In this document: piece by piece, positions 7,555 through 15,856 of the stretch | Layout of the letters: each line of letters opens with the position of its first letter | How positions within the stretch are numbered: the first letter of the stretch is position 1 | Origin: an uncultured Collinsella sp. | Lineage (GTDB): Bacteria; Actinomycetota; Coriobacteriia; Coriobacteriales; Coriobacteriaceae | Reading direction: 5' to 3' | DNA: 48,433 nt | NCBI GenBank assembly: GCA_934654835.1 | Contig: CAKUGY010000017.1 | Location: 1 to 48,433, forward strand | The notes under the pieces: model-generated | The model's database searches: none | What the model was told of the DNA's origin: nothing | Seen by the model: the letters and a program-made list of their open reading frames with translations, nothing else | Translations under genes and position numbers: made by a program

Positions 7555-8208
7555 CTACTTGTCGCCCGCGGCGGCCTTGGCCTCGTTGAGGTAGCTATAG
7601 AAGCTGTATTTAGAGATGCCAAAGAACTCGCAGGCGCGTTCGCTCGACTTGGAGATGAGGAAGGCACCGCGACGGTCGAGATAGCCAATGGCGCGGATGC
7701 GCTCGTCTTTGGTCATGAGCGCCGCGGGCTTGCCCACAAACTGTTCGCACTCGCGCAGTAGGTCCTCGAGCAGGTCGCCGATGTTTTTGGTAATGGGCTC
7801 GGGCTCGGTGTATCCCGAGCCGCCAGTGCCGGTAAAGGCGTCGAGCGAGCGCTCAAAAGCCTTCATAAGCGTAATGTCAAAGTTAATGCCCAAAATGCCG
7901 ACGGGCTTGCCCTCGTCGTTGCGGATAAAGATCGTCGAGGACTTGAGCAGCTTGCCATCGGTGGTTTTGGTGAGGTACGGCTCGCGGTCGCGTACGTCGG
8001 TGGCGCCCTCGTGCATGGACTCAAACACAATGTGGCTGGGGCCATCGCCCAACTTACGCCCGCTTACATGGCCGTTTTCGATCACCACGATGGAGTGGTC
8101 CACGTCCTCGGTCTCAAGATCGTGGACGACGACTTCGCAGTTGGGGCCAAACTGGAGCGCCAAACCGTGTGCGAGGCGCTTATAAAACTCAATCTGTGCG
8201 GGGGTCAT
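7555..8208 (-). CDS. YheO-like PAS/HTH transcriptional regulator
   Basis: 217 residues from ATG 8208, preceded 7 nt upstream by AGGAAGG; an in-frame ATG 30 nt earlier lacks an SD. The N-terminal ~120 residues are the YheO-type PAS-like domain (FGPNCEVVVHDL, then GKPVGILGINFDITLM). The C-terminus holds an HTH of the HTH_22/DauR kind (ERACEFFGISKYSFYSYLNEA). Relatives sense small ligands and control amino-acid or purine-related genes. It is divergent from dpaL, so it most likely controls the purine/selenium cluster (inference). Two palindromes in the shared upstream region are candidate operators. Confidence 0.85.
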   Translation of the reverse strand: MTPAQIEFYKRLAHGLALQFGPNCEVVVHDLETEDVDHSIVVIENGHVSGRKLGDGPSHIVFESMHEGATDVRDREPYLTKTTDGKLLKSSTIFIRNDEGKPVGILGINFDITLMKAFERSLDAFTGTGGSGYTEPEPITKNIGDLLEDLLRECEQFVGKPAALMTKDERIRAIGYLDRRGAFLISKSSERACEFFGISKYSFYSYLNEAKAAAGDK

Positions 8209-8327
8209 GGGTGCCTTCCTAAAAATTAGTTTGGGCACACTTTGCCATAAACCCCACTTGTTCGCAAATAACGAAAGTGTCGCTGCATTATGTGACCGTT
8301 CGGCGGCGAAAAGGTACCGATTACGGC

Positions 8328-8342
8328 AACAAACAATTTGTT
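8328..8342. promoter_or_regulatory. Candidate operator 1 (AACAAA-CAA-TTTGTT)
   Basis: Perfect 6-bp inverted repeat with a 3-nt centre in the divergent regulator/dpaL region. It shares the AACAAAC half with the site at 8379. Centres are about 53 bp apart, close to five helical turns. Confidence 0.45.
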
Positions 8343-8378
8343 AGGTATTCCAATCAAAAAGTGTGATAGAACATTGCT

Positions 8379-8396
8379 AACAAACTTTTTGTTTGG
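8379..8396. promoter_or_regulatory. Candidate operator 2 (CAAAC-TTTTT-GTTTG)
   Basis: AACAAACTTTTTGTTTGG contains the 5-bp arms CAAAC/GTTTG (8381-8395) and lies 90 bp before dpaL. It pairs with the related site at 8328-8342. Confidence 0.45.
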
Positions 8397-8485
8397 CATC
8401 CACATAAAAGTTCAGCCGCATGAATGGGAATGGGCTGAAACGCGTATGCGGGGGCCGGCAAGAGAGGACTTAAGGAGTTCACCGT

Positions 8486-9700
8486 ATGGCCGATAAGATC
8501 CAGTGGGCGGGCAATACGATGCCCAAGAGCGATGACAAGCACTTGGGAATCATGAGCCTCGACCACGTGAAGAAGGCCCGCGCCTTCCACCAGTCGTTCC
8601 CCCAATACACCGTCACCCCGCTTGCCCGCCTGGACGGTCAGGCCGCGCGCCTGGGCCTGTCCAACCTGTGCGTTAAGGACGAGAGCTATCGTTTTGGCCT
8701 CAACGCCTTTAAGGTTCTGGGCGGCTCGTTTGCCATGGCCAACTACATTGCCGACGAGACCGGCAAGGACGTTGCCGACTGCACCTTCGATTACCTGACC
8801 TCCGATCAGCTGGCCGAGGACTTTGGCCAGGCTACCTTCTTTACCGCCACCGACGGCAACCATGGCCGCGGCGTGGCATGGGCTGCCAACAAGCTGGGCC
8901 AGAAGGCCGTCGTGCACATGCCCAAGGGTTCCACCAAGCCCCGCTTTGATAACATCGCCGCCGAGGGCGCCACGGTGACCATCGAAGAGGTCAACTACGA
9001 CGAGTGCGTGCGCATGGCCGCCGCCGAGGCCGATGCCTGCGAGCGCGGCGTCATCGTCCAGGACACCGCCTGGGAGGGCTACGAGAAGATCCCGTCCTGG
9101 ATCATGGAGGGCTACGGCACCATGGCTTCCGAGGCTGCCGAGCAGCTGCGCGAGATGGCCATCAACCGCCCGACGCACGTCTTTGTCCAGGCTGGCGTGG
9201 GTTCGCTCGCCGGCGCCGTGGTGGGCTACTTCACCAACCTGTATCCCGATAACCCGCCCACCTTCGTTGTGGTCGAGTGCGCTCCTGCCGCCTGCCTGTA
9301 CAAGGGCGCTGCCGCCGGCGACGGCGACCCGCGCATCGTGGACGGCGACATGCCCTCCATCATGGCCGGCCTGTGCTGCGGCGAGCCCAACATCCTGGGC
9401 TGGGATATCTTGCGCAACCACACCACCGCCTTCGTGTCCTGCCCCGACTGGGTTACCGCTCGCGGCATGCGCACCCTGGGCGCTCCCGAGAAGGGCGACC
9501 CGCGCGTCATCTCCGGCGAGTCCGGCGCTGTGACCACCGGCCTGGTCGAGACCCTCATGCTCGATCCCGAGTACGCCGAGCTCAAGGAGCTCATCGGCCT
9601 GGACAAGACGAGCTCCGTGCTCTGCTTCTCCACCGAGGGCGATACTGACCCCGACCAGTATCGCCGCATCGTCTGGGAAGGCGAATATCCCACTTGCTAG
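8486..9700 (+). CDS. dpaL: 2,3-diaminopropionate ammonia-lyase (YgeX)
   Basis: 404-residue fold-type II PLP enzyme that splits 2,3-diaminopropionate into pyruvate and two ammonia. The PLP lysine is K76 in RFGLNAFKVLGG, with the phosphate-side signature ATDGNHGRGVAWAA in place; the length fits YgeX. AAGGAG lies 6-8 nt before the ATG. It is the first gene of the rightward ygeX-ygeY-ygeW series. In recent work on gut bacteria this gene set is tied to anaerobic purine/uric acid breakdown, with diaminopropionate as a late intermediate. It is probably controlled by the divergent regulator. Confidence 0.95.
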   Translation: MADKIQWAGNTMPKSDDKHLGIMSLDHVKKARAFHQSFPQYTVTPLARLDGQAARLGLSNLCVKDESYRFGLNAFKVLGGSFAMANYIADETGKDVADCTFDYLTSDQLAEDFGQATFFTATDGNHGRGVAWAANKLGQKAVVHMPKGSTKPRFDNIAAEGATVTIEEVNYDECVRMAAAEADACERGVIVQDTAWEGYEKIPSWIMEGYGTMASEAAEQLREMAINRPTHVFVQAGVGSLAGAVVGYFTNLYPDNPPTFVVVECAPAACLYKGAAAGDGDPRIVDGDMPSIMAGLCCGEPNILGWDILRNHTTAFVSCPDWVTARGMRTLGAPEKGDPRVISGESGAVTTGLVETLMLDPEYAELKELIGLDKTSSVLCFSTEGDTDPDQYRRIVWEGEYPTC

Positions 9701-9773
9701 TACTGGGCGGCGCAACGCGCCGCGCCAAATTTCTATCAGACCCCCTATGTCCTGCAGATGTATGAACCCGGGA

Positions 9774-9891
9774 GGCGGGGCGATACCTATTTGCTCCGTC
9801 GCGAGTTCCGCACGCAAAGGAAAGCACTTAATGTGCTTTCCGTCTTGCGCAGGACTGTCCGAGCAGCGGAGTAAATAGGTATCGCTCCGCC
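9774..9891. repeat. Nested 118-bp inverted-repeat element
   Basis: Outer arms of 25 bp (9774-9798 and 9867-9891) share the core GCGATACCTATTTRCTCCG with two mismatches overall. Inside, GGAAAGCAC (9819-9827) pairs with GTGCTTTCC (9833-9841), with further CGCAA/TTGCG-type pairing around it. It fills the 231-bp dpaL-ygeY gap and could act as a processing or termination structure, or be a miniature element. Confidence 0.7.
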
Positions 9892-9931
9892 AACTCACAG
9901 GTAGATTCCTTCGTGTGAAAGGTTATTAATA

Positions 9932-11317
9932 ATGGCTAAAGAACTCGATTTCGACGCTATCAAGGCTGCTGCCGAGTCTCATCGTGCTGACATGACTCGC
10001 TTCCTGCGCGCTATGATTTCGCACCCCTCTGAGTCCTGCGAGGAGGGCGAGGTTGTCGCTTGCATCAAGGCCGAGATGGAGGCCCTCGGTTATGACGAGG
10101 TCAAGGTCGACGGCCTGGGCAACGTTATGGGCTTTATGGGCGAGGGCGACAAGATCATCGCCATCGACTCTCACATCGACACCGTCGGCATCGGCAACAT
10201 CGAGAACTGGGATGCCGATCCCTATGAGGGCTACGAGACCGACGAGATCATCTACGGCCGCGGCGGCTCCGACCAAGAGGGCGGCATGGCTTCTGCTACC
10301 TACGCTGCCAAGATGATGAAGGACATGGGCCTCATCCCCGAGGGCTACAAGATCATGGTCGTCGGCACCGTCCAGGAAGAGGACTGCGACGGCATGTGCT
10401 GGCAGTACATCTACAACAAGGATGGCATTAAGCCCGAGTTCGTCATTTCCACCGAGCCCACCGACGGCGGCATCTATCGCGGTCACCGCGGCCGCATGGA
10501 GATCCGCGTCGACGTTCACGGCACCTCCTGCCACGGCTCCGCTCCCGACCGCGGCGACAACGCCATCTACAAGATGGCCGACATCATTGCCGATGTCCGC
10601 GCCCTTAACAACAACGGCTGCGACGAGTCGACCGACATCAAGGGCCTCGTCAAGATGCTCGACCCCAAGTACAACCCCGAGCACTTCGAGGACGCCCGCT
10701 TCCTGGGCCGCGGCACCTGCACCGTCAGCCAGATTTTCTACACCAGCCCCAGCCGTTGCGCCGTGGCCGACTCCTGCGCCATCTCCATCGACCGTCGCAT
10801 GACCGCCGGTGAGACCTGGGAGTCCTGCCTGGACGAGATCCGCAACCTGCCGGCCGCCAAGAAGTACGGCGACGACGTGAAGGTCTCCATGTACATGTAC
10901 GACCGTCCGTCCTGGACCGGCGAGGTCTACGAGACCGAGGCTTACTTCCCCACGTGGATCAACAAGGAGACCGCTCCGCACGTCAAGGCCCTCGTCGACG
11001 CCCACAAGGCTATGTTCGGTGACGAGCGCATCGGCTGCGAGCCCAGCATGGACAAGCGCACCGGTCGCCCGCTGTGCGACAAGTGGACCTTCTCCACGAA
11101 CTGCGTCTCCATCCAGGGCCGCTACGGCATCCCCTGCGTCGGCTTTGGCCCGGGTGCCGAGTCTCAGGCCCACGCTCCCAACGAGGTCACCTACAAGGAC
11201 GACCTGGTCACCGCTGCCGCCATGTATGTGGCTGCCCTGAACCTCTACGATCCGAGCCAGGCCGATGGCGACGCCACCGTGTTCCGCGCCGGTCTGACCA
11301 ACAACAAGATCGATTAG
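9932..11317 (+). CDS. ygeY: YgeY family M20-type metallohydrolase
   Basis: 461 residues of the M20 peptidase/deacylase fold. Metal and catalytic motifs are SHIDTVG (H81, D83), GRGGSDQEGG (D114) and VQEED (E149/E150), then a lid domain with GHRGRMEIRVDVHGTSCHGS. YgeY is linked to selenium-dependent hydroxylase and uric acid gene sets and probably hydrolyses an amide or ureido intermediate; the exact substrate is not visible. AAAGG stands about 9 nt before the ATG. Confidence 0.92.
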   Translation: MAKELDFDAIKAAAESHRADMTRFLRAMISHPSESCEEGEVVACIKAEMEALGYDEVKVDGLGNVMGFMGEGDKIIAIDSHIDTVGIGNIENWDADPYEGYETDEIIYGRGGSDQEGGMASATYAAKMMKDMGLIPEGYKIMVVGTVQEEDCDGMCWQYIYNKDGIKPEFVISTEPTDGGIYRGHRGRMEIRVDVHGTSCHGSAPDRGDNAIYKMADIIADVRALNNNGCDESTDIKGLVKMLDPKYNPEHFEDARFLGRGTCTVSQIFYTSPSRCAVADSCAISIDRRMTAGETWESCLDEIRNLPAAKKYGDDVKVSMYMYDRPSWTGEVYETEAYFPTWINKETAPHVKALVDAHKAMFGDERIGCEPSMDKRTGRPLCDKWTFSTNCVSIQGRYGIPCVGFGPGAESQAHAPNEVTYKDDLVTAAAMYVAALNLYDPSQADGDATVFRAGLTNNKID

Positions 11318-11339
11318 TCCCATTCTTCGATTTTGTTGA

Positions 11340-11364
11340 GCCGGGGACAGCTTGTGTCCCCGGC
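11340..11364. repeat. Hairpin with GGGGACA/TGTCCCC arms
   Basis: GCCGGGGACA (11340-11349) and TGTCCCCGGC (11355-11364) are perfect 10-bp arms with a 5-nt loop, 22 bp after the ygeY stop. No T-run follows. A hairpin with the same GGGGACA/TGTCCCC core is at 40846-40883. Confidence 0.7.
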
Positions 11365-11519
11365 ACCCTCTGTTGACTTGGGGCCCGCGGTCGTTATCTC
11401 CCATGCTTCCTCGACGGTGGCGGGTCCTCGTCATAGCGCTCTGCATGTTCTAGCCACGCGCGCATGCCGGAGCGGTTTCACCCATTACCATCATTCGCAT
11501 CTTTGGAAAGGACACTTAC

Positions 11520-12722
11520 ATGGACGCTAAGTTTACCGAGCTCGTCGAGCAGCTGAACGGTCTCGACTTTAAGGGTATGTACGGCAGCGACTTCCTGCAC
11601 ACCTGGGACAAGACCACCGATGAGCTCAAGGCTCTCTACATCGTCGCCGACGCCCTGCGTCAGCTGCGCGAGAACAACGTTTCGCCCAAGATCTTCGACT
11701 CGGGTCTGGCCGTCTCCCTGTTCCGCGACAACTCCACCCGTACGCGCTTCTCCTTCTCTAAGGCCGCCAACCTGCTCGGCCTTGAGCTGCAGGACCTGGA
11801 CGAGAAGAAGTCCCAGATCGCCCACGGCGAGACCGTCCGCGAGACCGCTACCATGATCTCCTTCATGGCCGACGTCATCGGCATCCGTGACGACATGTAC
11901 ATCGGCAAGGGCGACGCCTACATGGCCGAGGTCTCCGAGTCTGTCCAGCAGGCTTACGAGGACGGCGTTCTGGATCACCGCCCCACGCTCATCTCCCTGC
12001 AGTCCGACTCCGATCACCCCACGCAGTCCTCTGCCGACATGCTCTACCTCATCAACGAGTTTGGCGGTCTTGAGAACCTCAAGGGCAAGAAGGTTGCCGT
12101 CACCTGGGCCTATTCGCCCTCTTACGGCAAGCCGCTGTCCTGCCCGCAGTCGCTGATCAGCCTGCTGCCCCGCTTTGGCATGGACGTCACCCTGGCTCAC
12201 CCCGAGGGCTACGACCTCATGCCCGAGGTCGTCGAGCGCGCCAAGGGCTACGCCGCCGAGTCCGGCACCACCTTTAAGCAGGTCAACACCATGGCCGAGG
12301 CCTTCGAGGGCGCCGACATCGTGATCCCCAAGAGCTGGGCTCCGTTTGCCGCCATGGAGAAGCGCACCAACCTGTACGCCGAGGGCGACGACGCCGGCAT
12401 CGCTGCGCTCGAGAAGGAGCTGCTCGCTCAGAACGCTACCCATCAGGATTGGTGCTCCACGACCGAGCTCATGGAGAAGACCGCCAACGGCCAGGACACC
12501 ATCTTTATGCACCCGCTGCCCGCCGACATCTCCGGTGTCTCCTGCGAGCACGGCGAGGTTAACGCCGACGTCTTCGACATGCACCGCGTGGGCATGTACA
12601 AGGAGGCCAGCTACAAGCCGTACGCCATCGCAGCCATGATGTTCCTGCAGAAGGTTGCCGATCCGGCCGCTACCCTCAAGGCCCTCGACGAGCGCAACAC
12701 CGCCCGTTGGTTCCAGGCCTAA
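11520..12722 (+). CDS. ygeW: Knotted carbamoyltransferase YgeW
   Basis: 400 residues, an aspartate/ornithine carbamoyltransferase relative. The carbamoyl-phosphate motif STRTR is at 72-76 and HPLPAD near 331-336; the SPSYGKPLSCPQS segment is typical of the YgeW knotted branch. In the purine pathway it is thought to move a carbamoyl group from a ureido intermediate to phosphate, giving carbamoyl phosphate for ATP synthesis. No carbamate kinase (yqeA) lies in the window. GGAAAGGA precedes the ATG; a terminator-like hairpin follows. Confidence 0.94.
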   Translation: MDAKFTELVEQLNGLDFKGMYGSDFLHTWDKTTDELKALYIVADALRQLRENNVSPKIFDSGLAVSLFRDNSTRTRFSFSKAANLLGLELQDLDEKKSQIAHGETVRETATMISFMADVIGIRDDMYIGKGDAYMAEVSESVQQAYEDGVLDHRPTLISLQSDSDHPTQSSADMLYLINEFGGLENLKGKKVAVTWAYSPSYGKPLSCPQSLISLLPRFGMDVTLAHPEGYDLMPEVVERAKGYAAESGTTFKQVNTMAEAFEGADIVIPKSWAPFAAMEKRTNLYAEGDDAGIAALEKELLAQNATHQDWCSTTELMEKTANGQDTIFMHPLPADISGVSCEHGEVNADVFDMHRVGMYKEASYKPYAIAAMMFLQKVADPAATLKALDERNTARWFQA

Positions 12723-12746
12723 AGCTGGGCTGAGGTAAACCATGTA

Positions 12747-12784
12747 AAGGGGCGCTCTGCCAACCGGCGGGGCGCCCCCTTTTG
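12747..12784 (+). terminator. Intrinsic terminator after ygeW
   Basis: AAAGGGGCGC (12747-12756) pairs with GCGCCCCCTTTT (12773-12784, one bulged C) and ends in four Ts. Confidence 0.65.
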
Positions 12785-12798
12785 CAAAGTGCCGGGCG

Positions 12799-12848
12799 TG
12801 TGGGGCAAGCGCCGTTGTGTGAGGCAAGCGCTGTGTGGGACAAACGCC
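12799..12848. repeat. Three 15-bp direct repeats upstream of mocA
   Basis: GTGTGGGGCAAGCGC (12799), GTGTGAGGCAAGCGC (12818) and GTGTGGGACAAACGC (12834) lie 60-110 bp before the mocA start. Spacings are 19 and 16 bp. They could be protein-binding sites or local slippage duplications. Confidence 0.65.
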
Positions 12849-12909
12849 GACGATGCGCGTGCCCCGCGATGCGAGTTATGGGTACGATGACTTCTAAGGA
12901 GGTATCGCC

Positions 12910-13524
12910 ATGAAACTTGGTTGCGTGATCATGGCCTCGGGAGAGGGCAAGCGGTTTGGCTCCAATAAGATGCTTGCCGACATTTATGGCAAGCCGTTGA
13001 TTGCCCGGACCATCGATTCGGTTCCCAAGGGCTTTGACGTGGTGGTTTCGACGCGTTGGCCCGAGGTCGCTCAGATTTGCGAGGACAAGCATTGCCCGTG
13101 CGTGCTGCACGATGGCGAGCTCAGGAGCGAGAGCGTTCGCGCGGGCCTTTCTTGGGGCGCCGAGCGCAACTGGAAGGGCTGCCTCTTTTTGCCGGGCGAT
13201 CAGCCGCTCGTGAGCTCTGATTCCTTTGAGACGATGGTTCGAGCGTTTGACGAGCGCGGCCGCAAACATCCGGTGCGCTTGGCGTGCAACGGTGAACCCT
13301 CGAGCCCGGTACTCTTTCCAAGGCAACTATTCCCCTCGCTCATGCTTCTCGAAGGCAAGGACGGCGGAGGGTCGGTCCTTAAGGGTCGCACCGACATTGC
13401 GCTGGTTGAGGCGCGTGCCTACGAGCTGTGGGATGTCGATACCGCCAAGGGGCAGCGCCGCATAACGGAGCATATCGCGGCCTGCTCGTATTTTGATCGC
13501 GTGGCCAACTGCATCAATCAATAA
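12910..13524 (+). CDS. mocA: MocA-like molybdenum cofactor nucleotidyltransferase (YgfJ family)
   Basis: 204 residues with the MobA/GlmU-type nucleotide-binding start IMASGEGKRFGSNKML and the metal-site PGDQP near 96-100. MocA transfers CMP from CTP to molybdopterin, giving the dinucleotide cofactor of xanthine-dehydrogenase-type hydroxylases. AAGGAGG lies 7 nt before the ATG. hyuA follows after 9 nt, so the two are one transcript. Its presence implies a molybdenum hydroxylase elsewhere in the genome. Confidence 0.88.
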   Translation: MKLGCVIMASGEGKRFGSNKMLADIYGKPLIARTIDSVPKGFDVVVSTRWPEVAQICEDKHCPCVLHDGELRSESVRAGLSWGAERNWKGCLFLPGDQPLVSSDSFETMVRAFDERGRKHPVRLACNGEPSSPVLFPRQLFPSLMLLEGKDGGGSVLKGRTDIALVEARAYELWDVDTAKGQRRITEHIAACSYFDRVANCINQ

Positions 13525-13533
13525 GGAGCAATT

Positions 13534-14901
13534 ATGATCATCATCAAAAACGGCGCGTTGGTGACGCCCGAGGGGCTTCGCCGCGCCGATCTTGCCATGG
13601 ATGGCGACAAGATCGTGCGAATCGCTGCGGCGATTGAGCCGGGCGAGGGCGATACCGTCGAGGATGCCGCGGGCTGTTGGGTGTTCCCCGGCTTTATCGA
13701 TGGCCATACGCACATGCAGTGCTGGACCGGCATGGACTGGACGGCCGATAGCTTTGAGACCGGCACGCGCGCGGCTGCTTGCGGCGGTACCACGACCATT
13801 GTGGATTATGCGACGGCCGATCGCGGCGTGACCATGCCTGATGCTTTGGCCGAGTGGCATCACCGCGCCGACGGAACCTGCACGGCCAACTACGCCTTTC
13901 ATATGGCGCTCGCCGAATGGAACGAACGCAACCGCGCCGACCTTTCGGCCATGCGCGAGGCGGGCGTGTCGTCGTTCAAGACCTACTTTGCCTACGACCA
14001 TCTGCGCCTGGACGATGCCGAGACGCTCGAGGTTCTCGAGGAGCTCAAGCGCGTGGGCGGCATGCTGTGCGTGCATTGCGAGAACGGCACGCTGGTGAAC
14101 ACGTTGCAGAAGCGCGTGTTTGAGCAGGGGATTCACGGACCCGAGGGCCATGCGCTCAGCCGCCCCAGTGTGTGCGAGGCCGAGGCCGTGAGCCGTCTGC
14201 TGTATCTGGCACACCTTGCCGGCGACGCTCCGGTCAACGTGGTGCACCTCTCGACCAAGCTGGGGCTCGAGGCCATCCGTGCCGCCAAGGCGCGCGGCCA
14301 GAAGAATATCTATGTCGAGACCTGCCCTCAGTATCTGATGCTCGACGATACCTGCTACCTGGAGCAGGGCGAGGACGGTTTTGCGGGCGCCAAGTATGTG
14401 ATGAGCCCGCCGCTGCGCCATGCGGGCGACCGTGCGGCACTGCGCGAGGCGCTTGTTGCCGGCGAGATTGATACCATCGCCACCGACCACTGCAGCTTTA
14501 ACCTGCATGGGCAAAAGGACCGCGGGCGTGACGACTTCCGTGCGATTCCCAACGGCGGGCCCGGTGTGGAGCATCGCCCCGTCGCGATCGCCACGAGCTT
14601 TGAGGGGCAGCTGGGCCCCGAGGACCTGTGCCGTCTGATGAGCGAGAACCCGGCGCGCGTCTTTGGCATGTATCCGCGCAAGGGCTGCCTGGCCGAGGGC
14701 GCCGATGCCGACGTGTGCGTGTGGGATCCCCGGGCGCGCTGGACCATTCGCGCGGCGACGCAGCACCAGGCTGTGGACTACACGCCGCTCGAGGGCTTTG
14801 AGGCGCACGGCCGCGCCAAGGCCGTGTTTGTGAACGGCGTGCTGGCAGCGCGCGACGGCGAGCCCACCGGAGCCCAGCCCGGCCGCTACGTGCCCCGCTA
14901 A
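13534..14901 (+). CDS. hyuA: Dihydropyrimidinase/D-hydantoinase family enzyme (YgeZ)
   Basis: 455-residue TIM-barrel amidohydrolase that opens cyclic ureides. Metal ligands are visible: GHTHMQ (H58, H60), the lysine expected to be carbamylated in SSFKTYF (K149), VHCENG, VHLST and ATDHCSF (D318). In purine degradation it probably opens a hydantoin-type ring before YgeY and YgeW act. AAGGAG precedes the ATG. It ends in a convergent gap with yqeC that holds a long palindrome. Confidence 0.93.
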   Translation: MIIIKNGALVTPEGLRRADLAMDGDKIVRIAAAIEPGEGDTVEDAAGCWVFPGFIDGHTHMQCWTGMDWTADSFETGTRAAACGGTTTIVDYATADRGVTMPDALAEWHHRADGTCTANYAFHMALAEWNERNRADLSAMREAGVSSFKTYFAYDHLRLDDAETLEVLEELKRVGGMLCVHCENGTLVNTLQKRVFEQGIHGPEGHALSRPSVCEAEAVSRLLYLAHLAGDAPVNVVHLSTKLGLEAIRAAKARGQKNIYVETCPQYLMLDDTCYLEQGEDGFAGAKYVMSPPLRHAGDRAALREALVAGEIDTIATDHCSFNLHGQKDRGRDDFRAIPNGGPGVEHRPVAIATSFEGQLGPEDLCRLMSENPARVFGMYPRKGCLAEGADADVCVWDPRARWTIRAATQHQAVDYTPLEGFEAHGRAKAVFVNGVLAARDGEPTGAQPGRYVPR

Positions 14902-14927
14902 CAGCAAGGGCGCCGGATTCCCTTCGC

Positions 14928-14994
14928 AGTTGCGGTGAAATAGTTCCTGTTTAGCCGCCAAATAGGTCGTTTCAGGAACTATTCCACCGCAACT
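14928..14994. repeat. Dispersed palindrome, TTGCGGTGAAATAGTTCC family, copy 1
   Basis: 21-bp arms (14928-14948 and 14974-14994) pair with one mismatch, the core being TTGCGGTGRAATAGTTCCT; the loop is about 25 nt. A second copy with nearly identical arms but an unrelated loop is at 37803-37869. Here it lies between convergent hyuA and yqeC, where it may stop transcription from both sides. Confidence 0.8.
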
Positions 14995-15019
14995 TATAGG
15001 CCTGCTGGGGCAGCGCCGG

Positions 15020-15754
15020 CTATTTGAGGCTGGTGGCGATGATGGGGCGGTTGAGGACTGCCTGGAAGCGGTCGGGCATCGCGGTGTCGGCAAGCGTGTC
15101 GACTTGGTTGAGCATGATGCGTGCGGTGCCGAGCTCCAGCGCCTGCATCTCGGCATTGAGCACCTGGGCGACGCGCTCGGGCGTGGCGATATCGGTTGCC
15201 TCGCAGCCGCAGCGCTCGCAGAAGAGCTCTGGGCGGTGGACGGCCTCGCTGATGGGCTTGCCGAATCCCGAGGCGCCGACGACCCAGACGATGTTGGCCG
15301 TGCCGGCGGGAATGACCGGTTCCCAGGCGGCGTGGGCCTTGAGCGGGAGCCGCTTGCTGCCGTCTGCCTCGGTAAGGACGTAGTCAAAGCGCTGCGCCAG
15401 CTCATTGAATGGCTCGGCGGGGGCGGAGAGCTTGCCTGTCTCTGGGTCTAAGACACCCGCCTGGCAAATGCTTCCGCGCGCAAGCCCCGCGCACGCCTCG
15501 CAGGTGCAGTCGGGAACATGAGAGGCTCCCGGCCTCCAGGGCGCGGCGTCCAGGCGACGGCTCGACCCGTCCCACGGTACGCCGGCGACGGGAAACATGT
15601 GCGTGGTGGTGCAGAGGAGCACGCGGCCGCCGGCGCGCATGAGCTCAAGTCCCAGCGTCCTCAGCAAGGTCGACTTGCCGCCGCTGCCGATAATCGCGGT
15701 AATCCCCGGCTCAATCTTGAGCGCCGAGGCAAGGTTTCCGCTGACCGTTTCCAT
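15020..15754 (-). CDS. yqeC: Selenium-dependent hydroxylase accessory protein YqeC
   Basis: 244 residues. A P-loop-like GSGGKSTLL stands at 23-31, followed by CTTTHMF, as in YqeC. LTEADGSKRLPLKAH is the other family block. Two cysteine groups, CTCEAC and CERCGC, might bind metal. YqeC occurs with selenium-dependent molybdenum hydroxylases and is thought to help install selenium or the cofactor; the mechanism is unknown. It is on the opposite strand to its partners and divergent from yqeB with 102 bp between the starts. Confidence 0.9.
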   Translation of the reverse strand: METVSGNLASALKIEPGITAIIGSGGKSTLLRTLGLELMRAGGRVLLCTTTHMFPVAGVPWDGSSRRLDAAPWRPGASHVPDCTCEACAGLARGSICQAGVLDPETGKLSAPAEPFNELAQRFDYVLTEADGSKRLPLKAHAAWEPVIPAGTANIVWVVGASGFGKPISEAVHRPELFCERCGCEATDIATPERVAQVLNAEMQALELGTARIMLNQVDTLADTAMPDRFQAVLNRPIIATSLK

Positions 15755-15856
15755 CTGTTCACCGCCGTATAATACTGTGATAATAAATAATCATCAGAGT
15801 AGCGGTCGAACCGCTTTTGCTCTGCTCAAACCGTAGCACAGGGAGGTGCCCCGGGA
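15755..15856. promoter_or_regulatory. Divergent yqeC/yqeB promoter region
   Basis: A TATAAT lies at 15768-15773 rightward, and TATTAT reads leftward over the same bases, followed by an A/T-rich stretch at 15778-15794. No strong -35 box is seen on either strand. GGGAGG just before the yqeB ATG is its SD. Confidence 0.4.

Noticed and set aside
8354..9898. 514-codon open frame antisense to dpaL
   Set aside because: Shadow of GC-rich codon usage on the opposite strand; no SD, low-complexity composition, and dpaL is a certain gene.
11373..11400. Promoter TTGACT...TTATCT before ygeW
   Set aside because: Spacing is 15-16 bp and the -10 is poor; not convincing on sequence alone.
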